From Solirubrobacter ginsenosidimutans (GTDB lineage Bacteria; Actinomycetota; Thermoleophilia; Solirubrobacterales; Solirubrobacteraceae), in contig NZ_JAPDOD010000001.1 in assembly GCF_027587205.1 (NCBI RefSeq), positions 372,001 to 436,000 of the forward strand: DNA of 64,000 nucleotides. Direction: 5' to 3'. Shown piece by piece: positions 17,135 to 25,708 of the stretch; the first letter of the stretch is position 1; each line of letters begins with the position of its first letter. The notes below the pieces were generated by a model that did no database searches, had not been told where the DNA came from, and saw only the letters and a list, made by a program, of their open reading frames with translations. A program made the position numbers and the translations under genes.

Positions 17135-18718
17135 TCAGGCGAGCGCCGCGGCCTCGACCGAGGCCGAGGGCTTGATGTCCGGCAGGCGGATCATCCGCAT
17201 CGCGTCGAGGAGACCGAGGAAGCCCGCGAGGATCGGCACCAGCAGCGCCACCTGCAGGGCGAGGTTCGTCGCGTCGACGTTGATGCCGAGGATCGCTTCC
17301 TGCACCGCCGGAGGCTCCTCGGCGAGCAGCTTCTCGAGTTGCGTGTTGCTCACGACCTGCGCGTCGTCCTCCAGCGTCTGCGCGATCTGCTGCTGCTGCG
17401 TGGACGGGATCACCGGGCTCGCGTTCGTCATGTTGGTGAACGCCAGGGAGAGCGTCGCGAGCAGGACGCCGCCGGCCACCGCGAGGCCGAACGACAGCCC
17501 GAAGGACCCGGCCGCCGAGTTGATGCCGGCCGCCTCGCTGATCCGGTCGTCGTCGATCGGGGCCAGCGCGTAGTTGTTGAGCTGGGAGACCAGGAGGCCG
17601 AGGCCCGCGCCCGTGATCATGAGCGGGATGACGAGGTACCAGCCGGAGTCCGCGCGGGACACGATCGGGACGATCAGCACCAGGCCGAGCATGCTCAGGG
17701 CGAACCCGGCCCGGATGATCTCCGCGGGGCGCCGGCGGCCGGACTTCCGCCCCGCGCGGATCGCGACGAAGAACATCGTCAGCGAGAGCGGTGCCAGCGA
17801 CAGCCCCGTCTGCATCGCGTCGTACTCCAGCTTGATCTGCAGGAAGATCGGCAGCGAGATCATCGCCCCGCCGAGCATGACGTTCTGCAGCATCTGCCCG
17901 GTGATGCCGGCCCGGAAATGGGGGAGACGGAACAACTCGGGATCGAGCAGGGTCACCTTGCCGTCGCGGTGGCGGCGTACGAGCCGGTGCGAGAGCGCCC
18001 AGAGCGCGAGCGCTCCGATCGCGATCAGCAGCAGGACGTAGTCGCCGCCTTCCTGCCACACCAGGATGCCGAGCACCACGCCGCCCATCCCGAGGACGGA
18101 GAGGCCCGCGCTGGGCAGATCGGCTTTGCGGTCCCCGGTGTACGGCACGTCCTTGACGAGCCCGATCTGCGACAGCACGCCCGCGATGACGACGACCTCG
18201 AGCAGGAAGCCGACGCGCCACGAGAGATACGTGGTGACGAAGCCGCCGAGGAGCGGGCCGACCGCCGCGGCGATCGCGGCCGCCGCTCCGATCAGCGCAT
18301 AGGTCTTCTTCTGCGCCGCGCCCTCGAAGTTGCCATGGACCAGCGATTGCATCGCGGGCAGCAGCAGCGAGGCGCCGAGGCCGCCGATGATCGCCCAGAA
18401 GATGATGATCGCGGTGATGCTCTGGGCGAGTGTCATCGCCAGCGCGCCGATCGCGTACGCCAGCAGACCCACGATGTACGCCCGCTTGCGCCCGAACAGG
18501 TCGCCGACCTTGCTGCTGATCAGGATGAACGCGGCGGAGACCAGCGCCTCCAGCGCGATCGCGCTCTGCACCGCGCTGACCGTGGTGTCGAGGTCCCTGA
18601 CGACCGCCGCGATCGACACGTTCATCAGCGACGTGTCGACGACGAGCACGAACATGGCCGCGGCCAGCACCAGCGACAGCCGCGTATTGCCGGCGGGTGC
18701 GGTGGGGGCGTTCGTCAC
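17135..18718 (-). CDS. MFS transporter, DHA2 (14-TMS) drug-efflux family
   Basis: The 527-residue protein starts at GTG 18718 and carries the DHA2 hallmarks: VLVVDTSLMNVSIAAVVRDL in TM1 (motif D1) and GDLFGRKRAYIVGL (motif A). It has 14 predicted membrane segments and a large extracytoplasmic loop near 410-465 (SPVIPSTQQQQIAQTLEDDA) before the last helix. Export of amphiphilic compounds is the usual role. A copy of the 17-bp inverted repeat lies 55 bp upstream of the start. A paralogue lies at 19753-21390 on the same strand, with a YihY gene between. Confidence 0.88.
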   Translation of the reverse strand: MTNAPTAPAGNTRLSLVLAAAMFVLVVDTSLMNVSIAAVVRDLDTTVSAVQSAIALEALVSAAFILISSKVGDLFGRKRAYIVGLLAYAIGALAMTLAQSITAIIIFWAIIGGLGASLLLPAMQSLVHGNFEGAAQKKTYALIGAAAAIAAAVGPLLGGFVTTYLSWRVGFLLEVVVIAGVLSQIGLVKDVPYTGDRKADLPSAGLSVLGMGGVVLGILVWQEGGDYVLLLIAIGALALWALSHRLVRRHRDGKVTLLDPELFRLPHFRAGITGQMLQNVMLGGAMISLPIFLQIKLEYDAMQTGLSLAPLSLTMFFVAIRAGRKSGRRRPAEIIRAGFALSMLGLVLIVPIVSRADSGWYLVIPLMITGAGLGLLVSQLNNYALAPIDDDRISEAAGINSAAGSFGLSFGLAVAGGVLLATLSLAFTNMTNASPVIPSTQQQQIAQTLEDDAQVVSNTQLEKLLAEEPPAVQEAILGINVDATNLALQVALLVPILAGFLGLLDAMRMIRLPDIKPSASVEAAALA

Positions 18719-18772
18719 GTCTCGGCTCGCATCGGCTGCCGGCGACCGTACGTCGAGGCCGCTCGGTGCGCA

Positions 18773-18789
18773 TCACCCGTTTGGGATGA
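18773..18789. promoter_or_regulatory. 17-bp inverted repeat (TCACCC-GTTTG-GGATGA)
   Basis: Two hexamer half-sites in inverted orientation with an N5 spacer, so the half-site centres are 11 bp apart. The element ends 55 bp before the start of the DHA2 MFS gene (18718). It is one of about nine copies in the window. Confidence 0.6.
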
Positions 18790-18814
18790 GCACCCGCCGC
18801 GTCAGCGCGGTCCG

Positions 18815-19744
18815 CTAGTTCCGCGCGTGTCTGGCCCGGCGTTCCTGGATCTGCGCCCGGAGCGTCTCCCAGCGCAACTGCGCCTCGGTGGTGATCTCGT
18901 TCCATTGCCGCTGGACTTCGTCGTCGGCCGGCTTCTCGCCACGACGGACGCGGCCGAGCTCGTCGTGGATCTCACGGCCGGCGGCTGCCGAGCCGACGAC
19001 GACCACCATGACGCAGAACAGCGCCGAGATCATCGCGAACACCGCGCCGATCACGCCGTAGCGGGTGGTGTACGTGCTGAAGAGGTGTGGGACGTACACG
19101 GCGGCGCCGATCGAATACACCGCCAGGACCACCGATCCGAGGAGGCCGAACGGGATCAGCGCCCGCCACGGGATCCGCTTGGCGCTCAGCACCCACCCGC
19201 TCCAGACCAGGAAGGCCGCCGAGAGCGGCAAGCCGAGCAGCGTCGGCACGAGATCGACGCGATTGCGTCCCAGCGCGCCGTGGAGGCCTCCGCTGAGGGC
19301 GAGGTAGCCCGAGATCCCGGCGATCCAGAGCAGCCCGTTGAACGTGTTGCGCACGCTCAGCGGCGGCAGCTCCCACGCCTGCTCGAACAGCCGCTGCACG
19401 GCGCGGGAGAAGCTCAGCACCGCCACCAGGAAGAACAGGAACCCGAGGAGCCCGACGCTCGTGCTGCTGCCCGAGGGCGGCGCGAAGACGTCCCTGATGG
19501 CCTCGGCGCCGCCGCCGGTGAGCTCGTAGCGGTCGATGATGCGATCGGCGGTGCCCTTGCCGCCGAGGTGCGTGGCCAGCGCGCTCGCGAGGATCGCCAA
19601 CGGGATCAGCGTCGTGAACGCTCCGGAGGCCAGCGCGATCGCCCGGTCGAAGCCTGCCACCTTCTGAAACCGATTCACGACCCGCAGCACGAACTCGGGC
19701 CGAAACCAGAACGTCAGCGTCCGCAAGACGCGTTCGCGTTCCAT
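18815..19744 (-). CDS. YihY/BrkB family membrane protein (copy 1)
   Basis: The 309-residue protein has six or seven hydrophobic segments. Family features are visible: ALASGAFTTLIPLAILASAL near the N-terminus, the GTADRIIDRYEL loop, SFSRAVQRLFEQAWELPPL, and a charged C-terminal tail (VQRQWNEITTEAQLRWETLR). YihY/BrkB proteins are inner-membrane proteins of uncertain function, formerly misnamed ribonuclease BN. The gene starts 8 bp after the stop of the MFS gene at 19753-21390 and belongs to a same-strand run of membrane-protein genes from 22732 down to 18815. Confidence 0.85.
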   Translation of the reverse strand: MERERVLRTLTFWFRPEFVLRVVNRFQKVAGFDRAIALASGAFTTLIPLAILASALATHLGGKGTADRIIDRYELTGGGAEAIRDVFAPPSGSSTSVGLLGFLFFLVAVLSFSRAVQRLFEQAWELPPLSVRNTFNGLLWIAGISGYLALSGGLHGALGRNRVDLVPTLLGLPLSAAFLVWSGWVLSAKRIPWRALIPFGLLGSVVLAVYSIGAAVYVPHLFSTYTTRYGVIGAVFAMISALFCVMVVVVGSAAAGREIHDELGRVRRGEKPADDEVQRQWNEITTEAQLRWETLRAQIQERRARHARN

Positions 19745-19752
19745 CCGCCCAG

Positions 19753-21390
19753 CTATACGAGCGCCACCGTTGCGGTCGGCGAGTCTTCATTGGCGGCTTC
19801 GGCGAGCGACGCGGAGGGGAGCTTTCGCGTGAACCACAGTGAGAGCACCGCCGCGAGCGCGACCGCGCCGAGCGCCAACCGCAGGGCTTCGAGCTGGGCG
19901 TCGCCGTAGTCGTCGGCGACCGCGCTCGCCTGCGCGGGGGTGAGGCCAGCCTTCAGGACGGCGTCCTCGACGGCGGAGACCGGCACGATGTCGATGCCAC
20001 CCTGGACGCTGGCGACGAGCTGTGTGCGGGCGGATTCCGGGATCGCGTCGTTCTGGCTGATGCGCTGGGTGAAGCCGGTCGCCAGCGCGCCGAGCAGGAC
20101 GGCGCCGATGATCGCGGTGCCGAGCGACGAGCCGAGGTTCTGCGCCGTCCCCTGCAGCCCGCCGGCCTCGCTGGTCTGCGTGGGGGCGACGGCCGACATG
20201 ATCACGTTGCCGAGCTGGGAGGCGAGCAGGCCGGCGCCCGCACCGGTCAGCGCCAGCGCCAGCTTGAAGCCGGTCTCGTTGAGCGTCACCTCGAGCGTGG
20301 CCAGCATCACGACGGCGCCGATGCTGACCGCGACCAGCCCGGCGCGCGCGACCGCGCGCGGCGATCGGCGCGCGGCGATCCGCGGACCCAGGAGGGCGAA
20401 GATCAGCATCGCGACCGACAGGGGAAGCAGGCGCTTGCCCGTCTCGAACGCGTCCAGGCCGAGCACGACCTGCAGGTACACGGGGATCACGAAGAAGGTG
20501 CCCATCAGGACGAGCTGCTGCCCGACGAGCGTGCCGAGACCGGCGCGCAGCGTCGCGATCCCCAGCAGCGCGGTGTCGAGCAGCACGTCCTGTCCGCGGC
20601 GGGCGCGCCGCGCCTCCCACGCACTGAACCCCCACAGCAGCCCGAGGCCCCCGAGCACCATGAACGGGACGACCGAGAAGCCGAGCGGCGTGATCTCCGT
20701 GCCGCCGATCGTCAGCGGGGTGCGCGACTGGACGAAGCCCCACACGCTGCTGCGCAGGATGGCGAGCACGACGATGCCCAGCCCGCACGAGGAGAGCACG
20801 ACGCCCACGATGTCCAGGCGCGGCCGGTGCTCCGCGGCGGGGGCGCGCGCGATCTGCCCGCGCAGCAGGAGGATCACGATCACGACGACGGTCTCGGCGG
20901 CGAAGACGTAGCGCCACGTGAACGTCGTCGTCACCCACCCGCCGATCAAGGGGCCGGCGGCGACGGCGATCGCGGCGATCCCGCCGAGCAGCGCGTACGC
21001 CAGCGCTCGATCCTTGCCCTCATAGGTCGCGGCCGTGAGCGAGGCGATGGCCGGCACGACCAGGACCGCGCCGAACCCCTCCACGCCCGACCAGCCGACC
21101 AGCAGCACGGCCAGGTTCGGGCTGAGAGCGGTGGTGAGCGAGCCCACGCCATAGATCGCCAGCCCGATGGCGAACGCCTTGTTGCGGCCCATGATGTCGC
21201 CGAGCTTGGCGCCGAGCAGCATGAACGCCGCCATCACGAGCGTGTACAGCGTGATCGCCGTCTGGACGCCCTGGATCGACGTGTCGAGGTCTTCGACGAT
21301 CTGCGAGATCGCCACGTTCATGACGCTCGAGTCGAGCACCATCACGAACTGCGCCGCCGAGAGCATGAACATCGGGATCCACTTGCGCAC
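19753..21390 (-). CDS. MFS transporter, DHA2 (14-TMS) drug-efflux family
   Basis: The 545-residue paralogue of the 17135-18718 transporter has FVMVLDSSVMNVAISQIVED in TM1 and GDIMGRNKAFAIGL as motif A. It has 14 membrane segments and an extracytoplasmic loop before the last one (QNDAIPESARTQLVASVQGG). Start GTG 21390 lies 5 bp after the end of the RDD gene, so read-through from that operon is likely. A 17-bp inverted repeat at 21427-21443, inside the RDD coding end, could give it its own promoter control. Substrate unknown. Confidence 0.88.
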   Translation of the reverse strand: MRKWIPMFMLSAAQFVMVLDSSVMNVAISQIVEDLDTSIQGVQTAITLYTLVMAAFMLLGAKLGDIMGRNKAFAIGLAIYGVGSLTTALSPNLAVLLVGWSGVEGFGAVLVVPAIASLTAATYEGKDRALAYALLGGIAAIAVAAGPLIGGWVTTTFTWRYVFAAETVVVIVILLLRGQIARAPAAEHRPRLDIVGVVLSSCGLGIVVLAILRSSVWGFVQSRTPLTIGGTEITPLGFSVVPFMVLGGLGLLWGFSAWEARRARRGQDVLLDTALLGIATLRAGLGTLVGQQLVLMGTFFVIPVYLQVVLGLDAFETGKRLLPLSVAMLIFALLGPRIAARRSPRAVARAGLVAVSIGAVVMLATLEVTLNETGFKLALALTGAGAGLLASQLGNVIMSAVAPTQTSEAGGLQGTAQNLGSSLGTAIIGAVLLGALATGFTQRISQNDAIPESARTQLVASVQGGIDIVPVSAVEDAVLKAGLTPAQASAVADDYGDAQLEALRLALGAVALAAVLSLWFTRKLPSASLAEAANEDSPTATVALV

Positions 21391-21395
21391 CGCGA

Positions 21396-21911
21396 TTACG
21401 CTAGGCCGCCGGGGGAGCGCAACGCATCATCCGAAGCGGGTGAGCCAACGGTTTCGAGACCATTCTCCGCGACGATCGGCACGTAATGCGTGACGAGGGT
21501 GCCGGCGATGCGGTCGTGCAGTCCGCGGCGACGATCGTCGACCAGGATCAGGAGGAAGCCGGCACCGAGCGGAATCGCCGAGAGGTACATGCCCAGCAGG
21601 CGGCGCAGGGCGCGCACGAAGCCCGGCGGGGCGCCACGGCGGTCGGTCACGCGGATGCCCATGAAGCGCATGCCCGGCGTCTGCCCGGTCAGACACCAGA
21701 ACACCACGAGGTAGTTGGAGATCAACACGACCCAGCCGATCGCCGCCAGGCCCGCGACGAGAATGCCGCTCGGGTTCGATTCGATGCCCAGCACGTTGGC
21801 GGCCCAGGCCAGCGCGCCGCCCAGCGCCAGCACCGCGACGTCGATGATCGCGATGTCGATCGCGAACGCCAGCACGCGGGTGGCGAAGCCGGCGAGCCGG
21901 GCGGTCTTCAT
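21396..21911 (-). CDS. RDD family membrane protein
   Basis: The 171-residue protein shows the RDD layout: ARLAGFATRVLAFAIDIAII at the N-terminus (Arg plus the following Asp in TM1), two to three membrane segments, then QTPGMRFMGIRVTDRRGAPP and VDDRRRGLHDRIAGT at the C-terminal end. The family is small, sometimes linked to Na+ transport or substrate binding, with unclear function. Its ATG overlaps the stop of the preceding gene (21908) by 4 bp, so translation is coupled. The 3' end contains a 17-bp inverted repeat. Confidence 0.88.
   Translation of the reverse strand: MKTARLAGFATRVLAFAIDIAIIDVAVLALGGALAWAANVLGIESNPSGILVAGLAAIGWVVLISNYLVVFWCLTGQTPGMRFMGIRVTDRRGAPPGFVRALRRLLGMYLSAIPLGAGFLLILVDDRRRGLHDRIAGTLVTHYVPIVAENGLETVGSPASDDALRSPGGLA
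21427..21443. promoter_or_regulatory. 17-bp inverted repeat (TCATCC-GAAGC-GGGTGA)
   Basis: Same architecture as the copy at 18773, located 37 bp upstream of the MFS start at 21390. It lies within the last codons of the RDD gene, so it would create an internal promoter or operator in the operon. Confidence 0.6.
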
Positions 21912-22732
21912 GCGGGCGACGGACCTTCGTCGAAGCTCGCGAGCGGCGCGACACGCGCGTGCCGGCGCAGCAGCCGCCGAGCCACCCCTTCCATGCGGTC
22001 GTCGACGTTGGCGGTGCGGTCGCGCAACTGGTCGCTGACGTCGTCGACGAGTCCATGCGTCTGGCTGGCGAGCGCCTCGCGGACTTCGTCGCTGCGCGCG
22101 ACGTGGCCGACGACGCGCTTGAGCTCCTCGCTGGCCAGCAGTTGATCGGTCGCGGCCTGCGCGAAGCGGCTCGCCAGGACCCGCTCGAGCACCTGCTCGA
22201 GCGCGGGCTGCTCGAGCACCGCGGCGACGCGCAGCTCGAACGCCGGGCTCGCGAGCGCGCGCTCGATCAGGCGGTCGATGGCGGGCTGGTCGACGACGTG
22301 GGCGAGGAGCCGCTCGACGCTGTCGTCGGCGAGGACCGCGTCGGCGACGCGGATGCCGGCGCTGCGCTCGGCGGCGATGCCGAGGACGCCCTCCAGCGCC
22401 TCGCCCTTCAGCGCCTCGGCGGTCACCCGTTCCAGCAGCCGGGCTTCGATGACCGCGCCGAAGACCCGGTCGACGACCGGGGCGCGCAGCGCCCGCGCGA
22501 ACCAGTCCGAAGAGAGCTGTCCGGCGCGTGCGATGAGCCATGACTCGTCGCGGGCGCCGCGCCGCTCGGCGGCGTCGACGAGAGCGCGCGCGGGCCGGCG
22601 GACCGGCGCGGCGAACGGGGTGCGCCAGACGAAGGCGGCCGCGTGCGCGCTCGCACCGGCGACGTCCAGTGCCGGGCCGGCGAGCGAGCCGGCGACGCCG
22701 AGGGTGACGCGGCGTGTGATTACGAGGTCCAT
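21908..22732 (-). CDS. Helical hypothetical protein, first gene of the RDD-MFS-YihY run
   Basis: The 274-residue protein starts at ATG 22732 (MDLVITRRVTLGVAG). After a weakly hydrophobic N-terminus it is almost entirely charged alpha helix with imperfect repeats of about 20-25 residues built on the pattern ‘aLaspaferrvaavLeqpalervlervlas’ (for example SVERLLAHVVDQPAIDRLIE and LEQPALEQVLERVLASRFAQ). No catalytic motif is visible; the repeats suggest a helical bundle or coiled-coil scaffold. It overlaps the RDD start by 4 bp. It is divergent from a YihY gene, and a 17-bp inverted repeat is centred between the two starts. Family not recognised. Confidence 0.75.
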   Translation of the reverse strand: MDLVITRRVTLGVAGSLAGPALDVAGASAHAAAFVWRTPFAAPVRRPARALVDAAERRGARDESWLIARAGQLSSDWFARALRAPVVDRVFGAVIEARLLERVTAEALKGEALEGVLGIAAERSAGIRVADAVLADDSVERLLAHVVDQPAIDRLIERALASPAFELRVAAVLEQPALEQVLERVLASRFAQAATDQLLASEELKRVVGHVARSDEVREALASQTHGLVDDVSDQLRDRTANVDDRMEGVARRLLRRHARVAPLASFDEGPSPA

Positions 22733-22767
22733 CCCGACAGCATCCGTCGTGAGAGGGCGAGTCCGAA

Positions 22768-22784
22768 TCACCCACTTCGCATGA
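22768..22784. promoter_or_regulatory. 17-bp inverted repeat (TCACCC-ACTTC-GCATGA) shared by divergent genes
   Basis: The element lies exactly 36 bp from the leftward start at 22732 and 36 bp from the rightward GTG at 22820. This symmetry suits one regulator dimer acting on both genes. It overlaps an alternative ATG (22781) of the rightward gene, which argues for the 22820 start. Confidence 0.6.
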
Positions 22785-22819
22785 CGACGGCTCGTGCGCC
22801 TAGAGCCAACCCTTCACGC

Positions 22820-23680
22820 GTGTCGATCCGGCGCCTCGTGTCGGTCGTGCGTTCCGCGGTCTCGGGCTACGGGCGTCACGCCGACGCGCAGTTCGCCGCC
22901 GCGCTCGCCTATCGCGCGCTGTTCTCGATCGTCCCGTTCGTCGCGCTGCTCGCCTCCGTGCTCGACCTGGTCCTCCCGGCGAGCGCCCGCGAAGACGTGG
23001 TCGATTGGCTGCTGGGCGCCGTGCCGGGCGTCGAGTTGCAGGCCAGCGTCGACCGCGAGCTCGAGAGCTCGGGCGCATTGACGTCGGTCGCGGGTCTCGT
23101 CTCCTTCGGCCTGCTGATGTGGTCGGCCAGCGGGATGACGGGCTCGCTGCGGGTCGCGCTCGCGATCATCTGGGAGGGCGACAGCAAGGCCGCGTTCGTG
23201 CGGGCCAAGCTGCGCGACATCGTGGCGCTGGGCGTGCTGGCGACGCTCGTGATCGCCGGCTTCGCGCTCTCGCTGCTGACGCAGGTGGCGATCCAGGCCG
23301 GCGTCCACGCCACCGACGCCATCGGGCTCGAGCGCGCGGGCAAGCTCGTCAGCGTGGGCGTCGAGTTGGCGGGCTCGGGGGTGATCACGTTCGCCGCGCT
23401 GCTGATCGTCTACGGGCTCGCCCCGCCGGTCCGCCTGCCGTTCGCCGCGCTCTGGCAGAGCGCGCTCGTGACCACGCTGGCGATCGACGTCGGCGTCGCG
23501 GGCTACGCGTTCTACCTCGTCCGGATCGCGAGCTTCAGCACCATCTACGGTCCGCTCGGCGCCGTCCTCGCGTTCCTGGCGCTGCTGTATTTCGTCGCGA
23601 TATTGGTGCTGTTCGGAGGCGAACTGGTGATGGCGACGTCGCGCGCCGGGGAGCGCGACCGGGTCGAAGAGCGGGTCTAG
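22820..23680 (+). CDS. YihY/BrkB family membrane protein (copy 2)
   Basis: The protein has 286 residues from GTG 22820 (MSIRRLVSVVRSAV). An ATG at 22781 would add 13 residues but lies inside the inverted repeat. Family features are AAALAYRALFSIVPFVALLA in TM1, the SASGMTGSLRVALAIIWEGD region, YGLAPPVRLPFAALWQSALV, and the final GPLGAVLAFLALLYFVAILVLFGG helix. It is convergent with the TVP38 gene. It is one of three YihY paralogues here, and each is divergent in sequence. Role in the envelope unknown. Confidence 0.83.
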   Translation: MSIRRLVSVVRSAVSGYGRHADAQFAAALAYRALFSIVPFVALLASVLDLVLPASAREDVVDWLLGAVPGVELQASVDRELESSGALTSVAGLVSFGLLMWSASGMTGSLRVALAIIWEGDSKAAFVRAKLRDIVALGVLATLVIAGFALSLLTQVAIQAGVHATDAIGLERAGKLVSVGVELAGSGVITFAALLIVYGLAPPVRLPFAALWQSALVTTLAIDVGVAGYAFYLVRIASFSTIYGPLGAVLAFLALLYFVAILVLFGGELVMATSRAGERDRVEERV

Positions 23681-23782
23681 CGGGCCGAGGCGACAGAGCC
23701 GAGCCGAGCGGCGGGCTCACGGCAGCCCAGGACGGGTGGCTCGCCACTCCCGCCTCCCTCACCGGAGCAGTTGACTTTCGTC

Positions 23783-24490
23783 CTATGCGAGGCGGGCGCG
23801 GCGGGCGGCGCGCACCTGGTGCCGCGCCAGCAGCGCGCCGGCGAGCGCGGTCGCCGCGTAGAGCGAGATGGCGAGCAGGCCGCGCCCCGAGAACGGCGCG
23901 CTCAGCGCGCCGCCGAGTGCGACGTAGGCAACCGTCTTGGGGACGGCGCCGAGCGCCACGGCGGCGGCGAAGGCGCGCAGCTTCATCGGGGTCAGGCCCG
24001 CGGCGTAGTTGAGGACGCTGGCGGGGGTGCCGGGCAGCAGTCGCGCGGTCAGGACGGCGCTGAAGCCACGCTCGGCGATCCACGTGCGCCAGTGCGTCGC
24101 GCGCGGCCCGAGCAGCCTGCTGATCGGTCTCGCGCCGACGCCGCGAGCGAGCAGGAAGGCGAGAACGGCACCGAGCGTCGCGGCGGTGAGCGTGAGCGCG
24201 ATCCCTCCCGCCACGCCGAACACGACGCCGGCGGCGGCGGCGATCACCTGGCCCGGGAACATCACGCAGGTCGAGACGGCGGCGAACAGCACGAACAGCA
24301 CCGGCGCGGCCGGGCCGGCGGACCGCGCCCAGGTCACGAGCTGCGAGGGGGCGGGAACGCCGACGGTCAGCGCCAGCACGCCGACGAGCGCCACGAGCGC
24401 CAGCACGGCCAGACCGAGGCGGGCGAGAGCACGGCGACGAGCGGGATCAGCGGGCAGGCGAGGCACTACAGAAGGTAACCGGCCACCCAT
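23783..24490 (-). CDS. TVP38/TMEM64 family membrane protein (SNARE-associated/DedA-like)
   Basis: The 235-residue protein has about five membrane segments. The family core is present: MFPGQVIAAAAGVVFG, LARGVGARPISRLLGPRATH, ERGFSAVLTARLLPGTPASV and LNYAAGLTPMKLRAFAAAVA. DedA/TVP38 proteins are lipid scramblase-like or transporter-like proteins of the cytoplasmic membrane. It is divergent from the flippase-like gene at 24584, and both starts lie about 40 bp from a shared inverted repeat at 24527-24543. Another lipid-linked gene (PAP2) is close by, hinting at membrane-lipid metabolism. Confidence 0.88.
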   Translation of the reverse strand: MGGRLPSVVPRLPADPARRRALARLGLAVLALVALVGVLALTVGVPAPSQLVTWARSAGPAAPVLFVLFAAVSTCVMFPGQVIAAAAGVVFGVAGGIALTLTAATLGAVLAFLLARGVGARPISRLLGPRATHWRTWIAERGFSAVLTARLLPGTPASVLNYAAGLTPMKLRAFAAAVALGAVPKTVAYVALGGALSAPFSGRGLLAISLYAATALAGALLARHQVRAARRARLA

Positions 24491-24526
24491 CGCAAGTTAC
24501 GGGCCGGCACGGTTGCGACGCACGTT

Positions 24527-24543
24527 TCCCCCCGAACGGGTGA
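24527..24543. promoter_or_regulatory. 17-bp inverted repeat, degenerate left half (TCCCCC-CGAAC-GGGTGA)
   Basis: The element lies between divergent genes, 37 bp from the leftward start (24490) and 41 bp from the rightward GTG (24584). The right half-site is perfect and the left half deviates. The symmetric placement matches the 22768 site. Confidence 0.5.
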
Positions 24544-24583
24544 TGCCGGGTCATGCCGTCGCGCACGATGCTGCGGCGGTCTC

Positions 24584-25708
24584 GTGACGAACACCGTCCT
24601 TTCCCCGCCGCCGGCGCCGGTCGAACCACGTCATCGCTGGCTGCCGTTCGGCGACCGGTCACGGTCCTCGCGTCTGCGCAAGGTGCTGGCGTGGCTGGCG
24701 GGCCTCGTGCTCGTGCTCGTCGTCCTCGAGTTGCTCGGCGTCGACGTCCTCGGGTGGTTCTCGGACCTCTGGGACGCGCTGAGCGCGATCGGCTTCGGCT
24801 ACCTGGTCGCGGGCTGGACGCTGCAGAGCCTCAAGACCGGGCTGACGGCGTTCGCCTGGTACTCGATCCTGCGCGTCGCGTTCCCGGCCGGACGGGTCGC
24901 ATTTCTGCAGATCCTCGCCGCGTACGCGGCGGGCGTCGCACTGAACGGCTTCCTGCCCGCCAACCTCGGCACCGTCGTCACGCTGCTGATGTACGTGGCG
25001 ATCATCCCCGGCGCCAACCTGCCGGGCGTGCTCGGCGGCATGGTCGTGCACAAGATCTTCTTCAGCTTCGCGGGCGCGTTCGTCTACGTCTACCTGATCG
25101 TCTCGGCGTCGGGGTCGCTGGATATCGACCTTCCCGACCTCGGAGGTCACCCCGTGCTGCTCCTCGGGGCGCTCGCCGGCGCCGCGCTGCTGCTGGTCAT
25201 CCTCGGCCGGACCTTCTGGCGCAAGCTCAGAGGGCTCTGGGCCGAGGCGGTCCAGGGCGGAGCGATCCTCGCCCAGCCCCGGGAGTACGCGCTCAAGGTC
25301 GCGCTGCCGTCGTTCGGCGCATGGCTGGCCAAGCTCGGGGTGATCGCCGTCTTCCTCGCCGGCTATGGCATCACCGTCACCTTCCACACCGTGATGTCAG
25401 TCGTGGGGAGCGGGTCGATCGCCAACGTCGTCTCGGTCACGCCCGGCGGAGTCGGGGTCAACCAGGCGGCCGACGTCGCGGCGCTCAGCGGCGTGACCGA
25501 TACCGCCACCGCGACGGCGTACTCGATCGGCCAGCAACTCGCGATCACCGCCTGGAACGTCGCCTTCGCCCTCGTCCTCGTCGTCTGGGCCTTCGGCTGG
25601 ACGGGCGGCAAGCTCCTCGTCGAGCAGTCCTACGCCGACGCGAAGGTCAAGGTCGAAGAGCAGAAGGTCCGCCGCGCCGAGACGAAGGCGACCAAGCGTG
25701 CGCGGTGA
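24584..25708 (+). CDS. Lysylphosphatidylglycerol synthase transmembrane-region (AglD/MprF flippase-like) protein
   Basis: The 374-residue protein starts at GTG 24584 and has about eight transmembrane segments. It matches the MprF-N/UPF0104 family: LNGFLPANLGTVVTLLMYVA, GVLGGMVVHKIFFSFAGAF, and the conserved SVTPGGVGVNQAADVAALSG near 300. These proteins flip or handle lipid-linked head groups or glycolipids; no synthase domain is attached. The C-terminus is a Lys/Arg/Glu-rich cytoplasmic tail. Its 3' end overlaps the convergent PAP2 gene by 62 bp. Confidence 0.85.
   Translation: MTNTVLSPPPAPVEPRHRWLPFGDRSRSSRLRKVLAWLAGLVLVLVVLELLGVDVLGWFSDLWDALSAIGFGYLVAGWTLQSLKTGLTAFAWYSILRVAFPAGRVAFLQILAAYAAGVALNGFLPANLGTVVTLLMYVAIIPGANLPGVLGGMVVHKIFFSFAGAFVYVYLIVSASGSLDIDLPDLGGHPVLLLGALAGAALLLVILGRTFWRKLRGLWAEAVQGGAILAQPREYALKVALPSFGAWLAKLGVIAVFLAGYGITVTFHTVMSVVGSGSIANVVSVTPGGVGVNQAADVAALSGVTDTATATAYSIGQQLAITAWNVAFALVLVVWAFGWTGGKLLVEQSYADAKVKVEEQKVRRAETKATKRAR

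Noticed and set aside
15720..18905. 1061-residue minus-strand frame
   Set aside because: It runs in another frame through the two MFS genes; composition (Arg/Ala/Gly repeats) and lack of motifs show it is a shadow.
17066..19909. 947-residue plus-strand frame
   Set aside because: It is antisense to MFS and YihY genes, full of Arg/Asp/His, with no recognisable domain.
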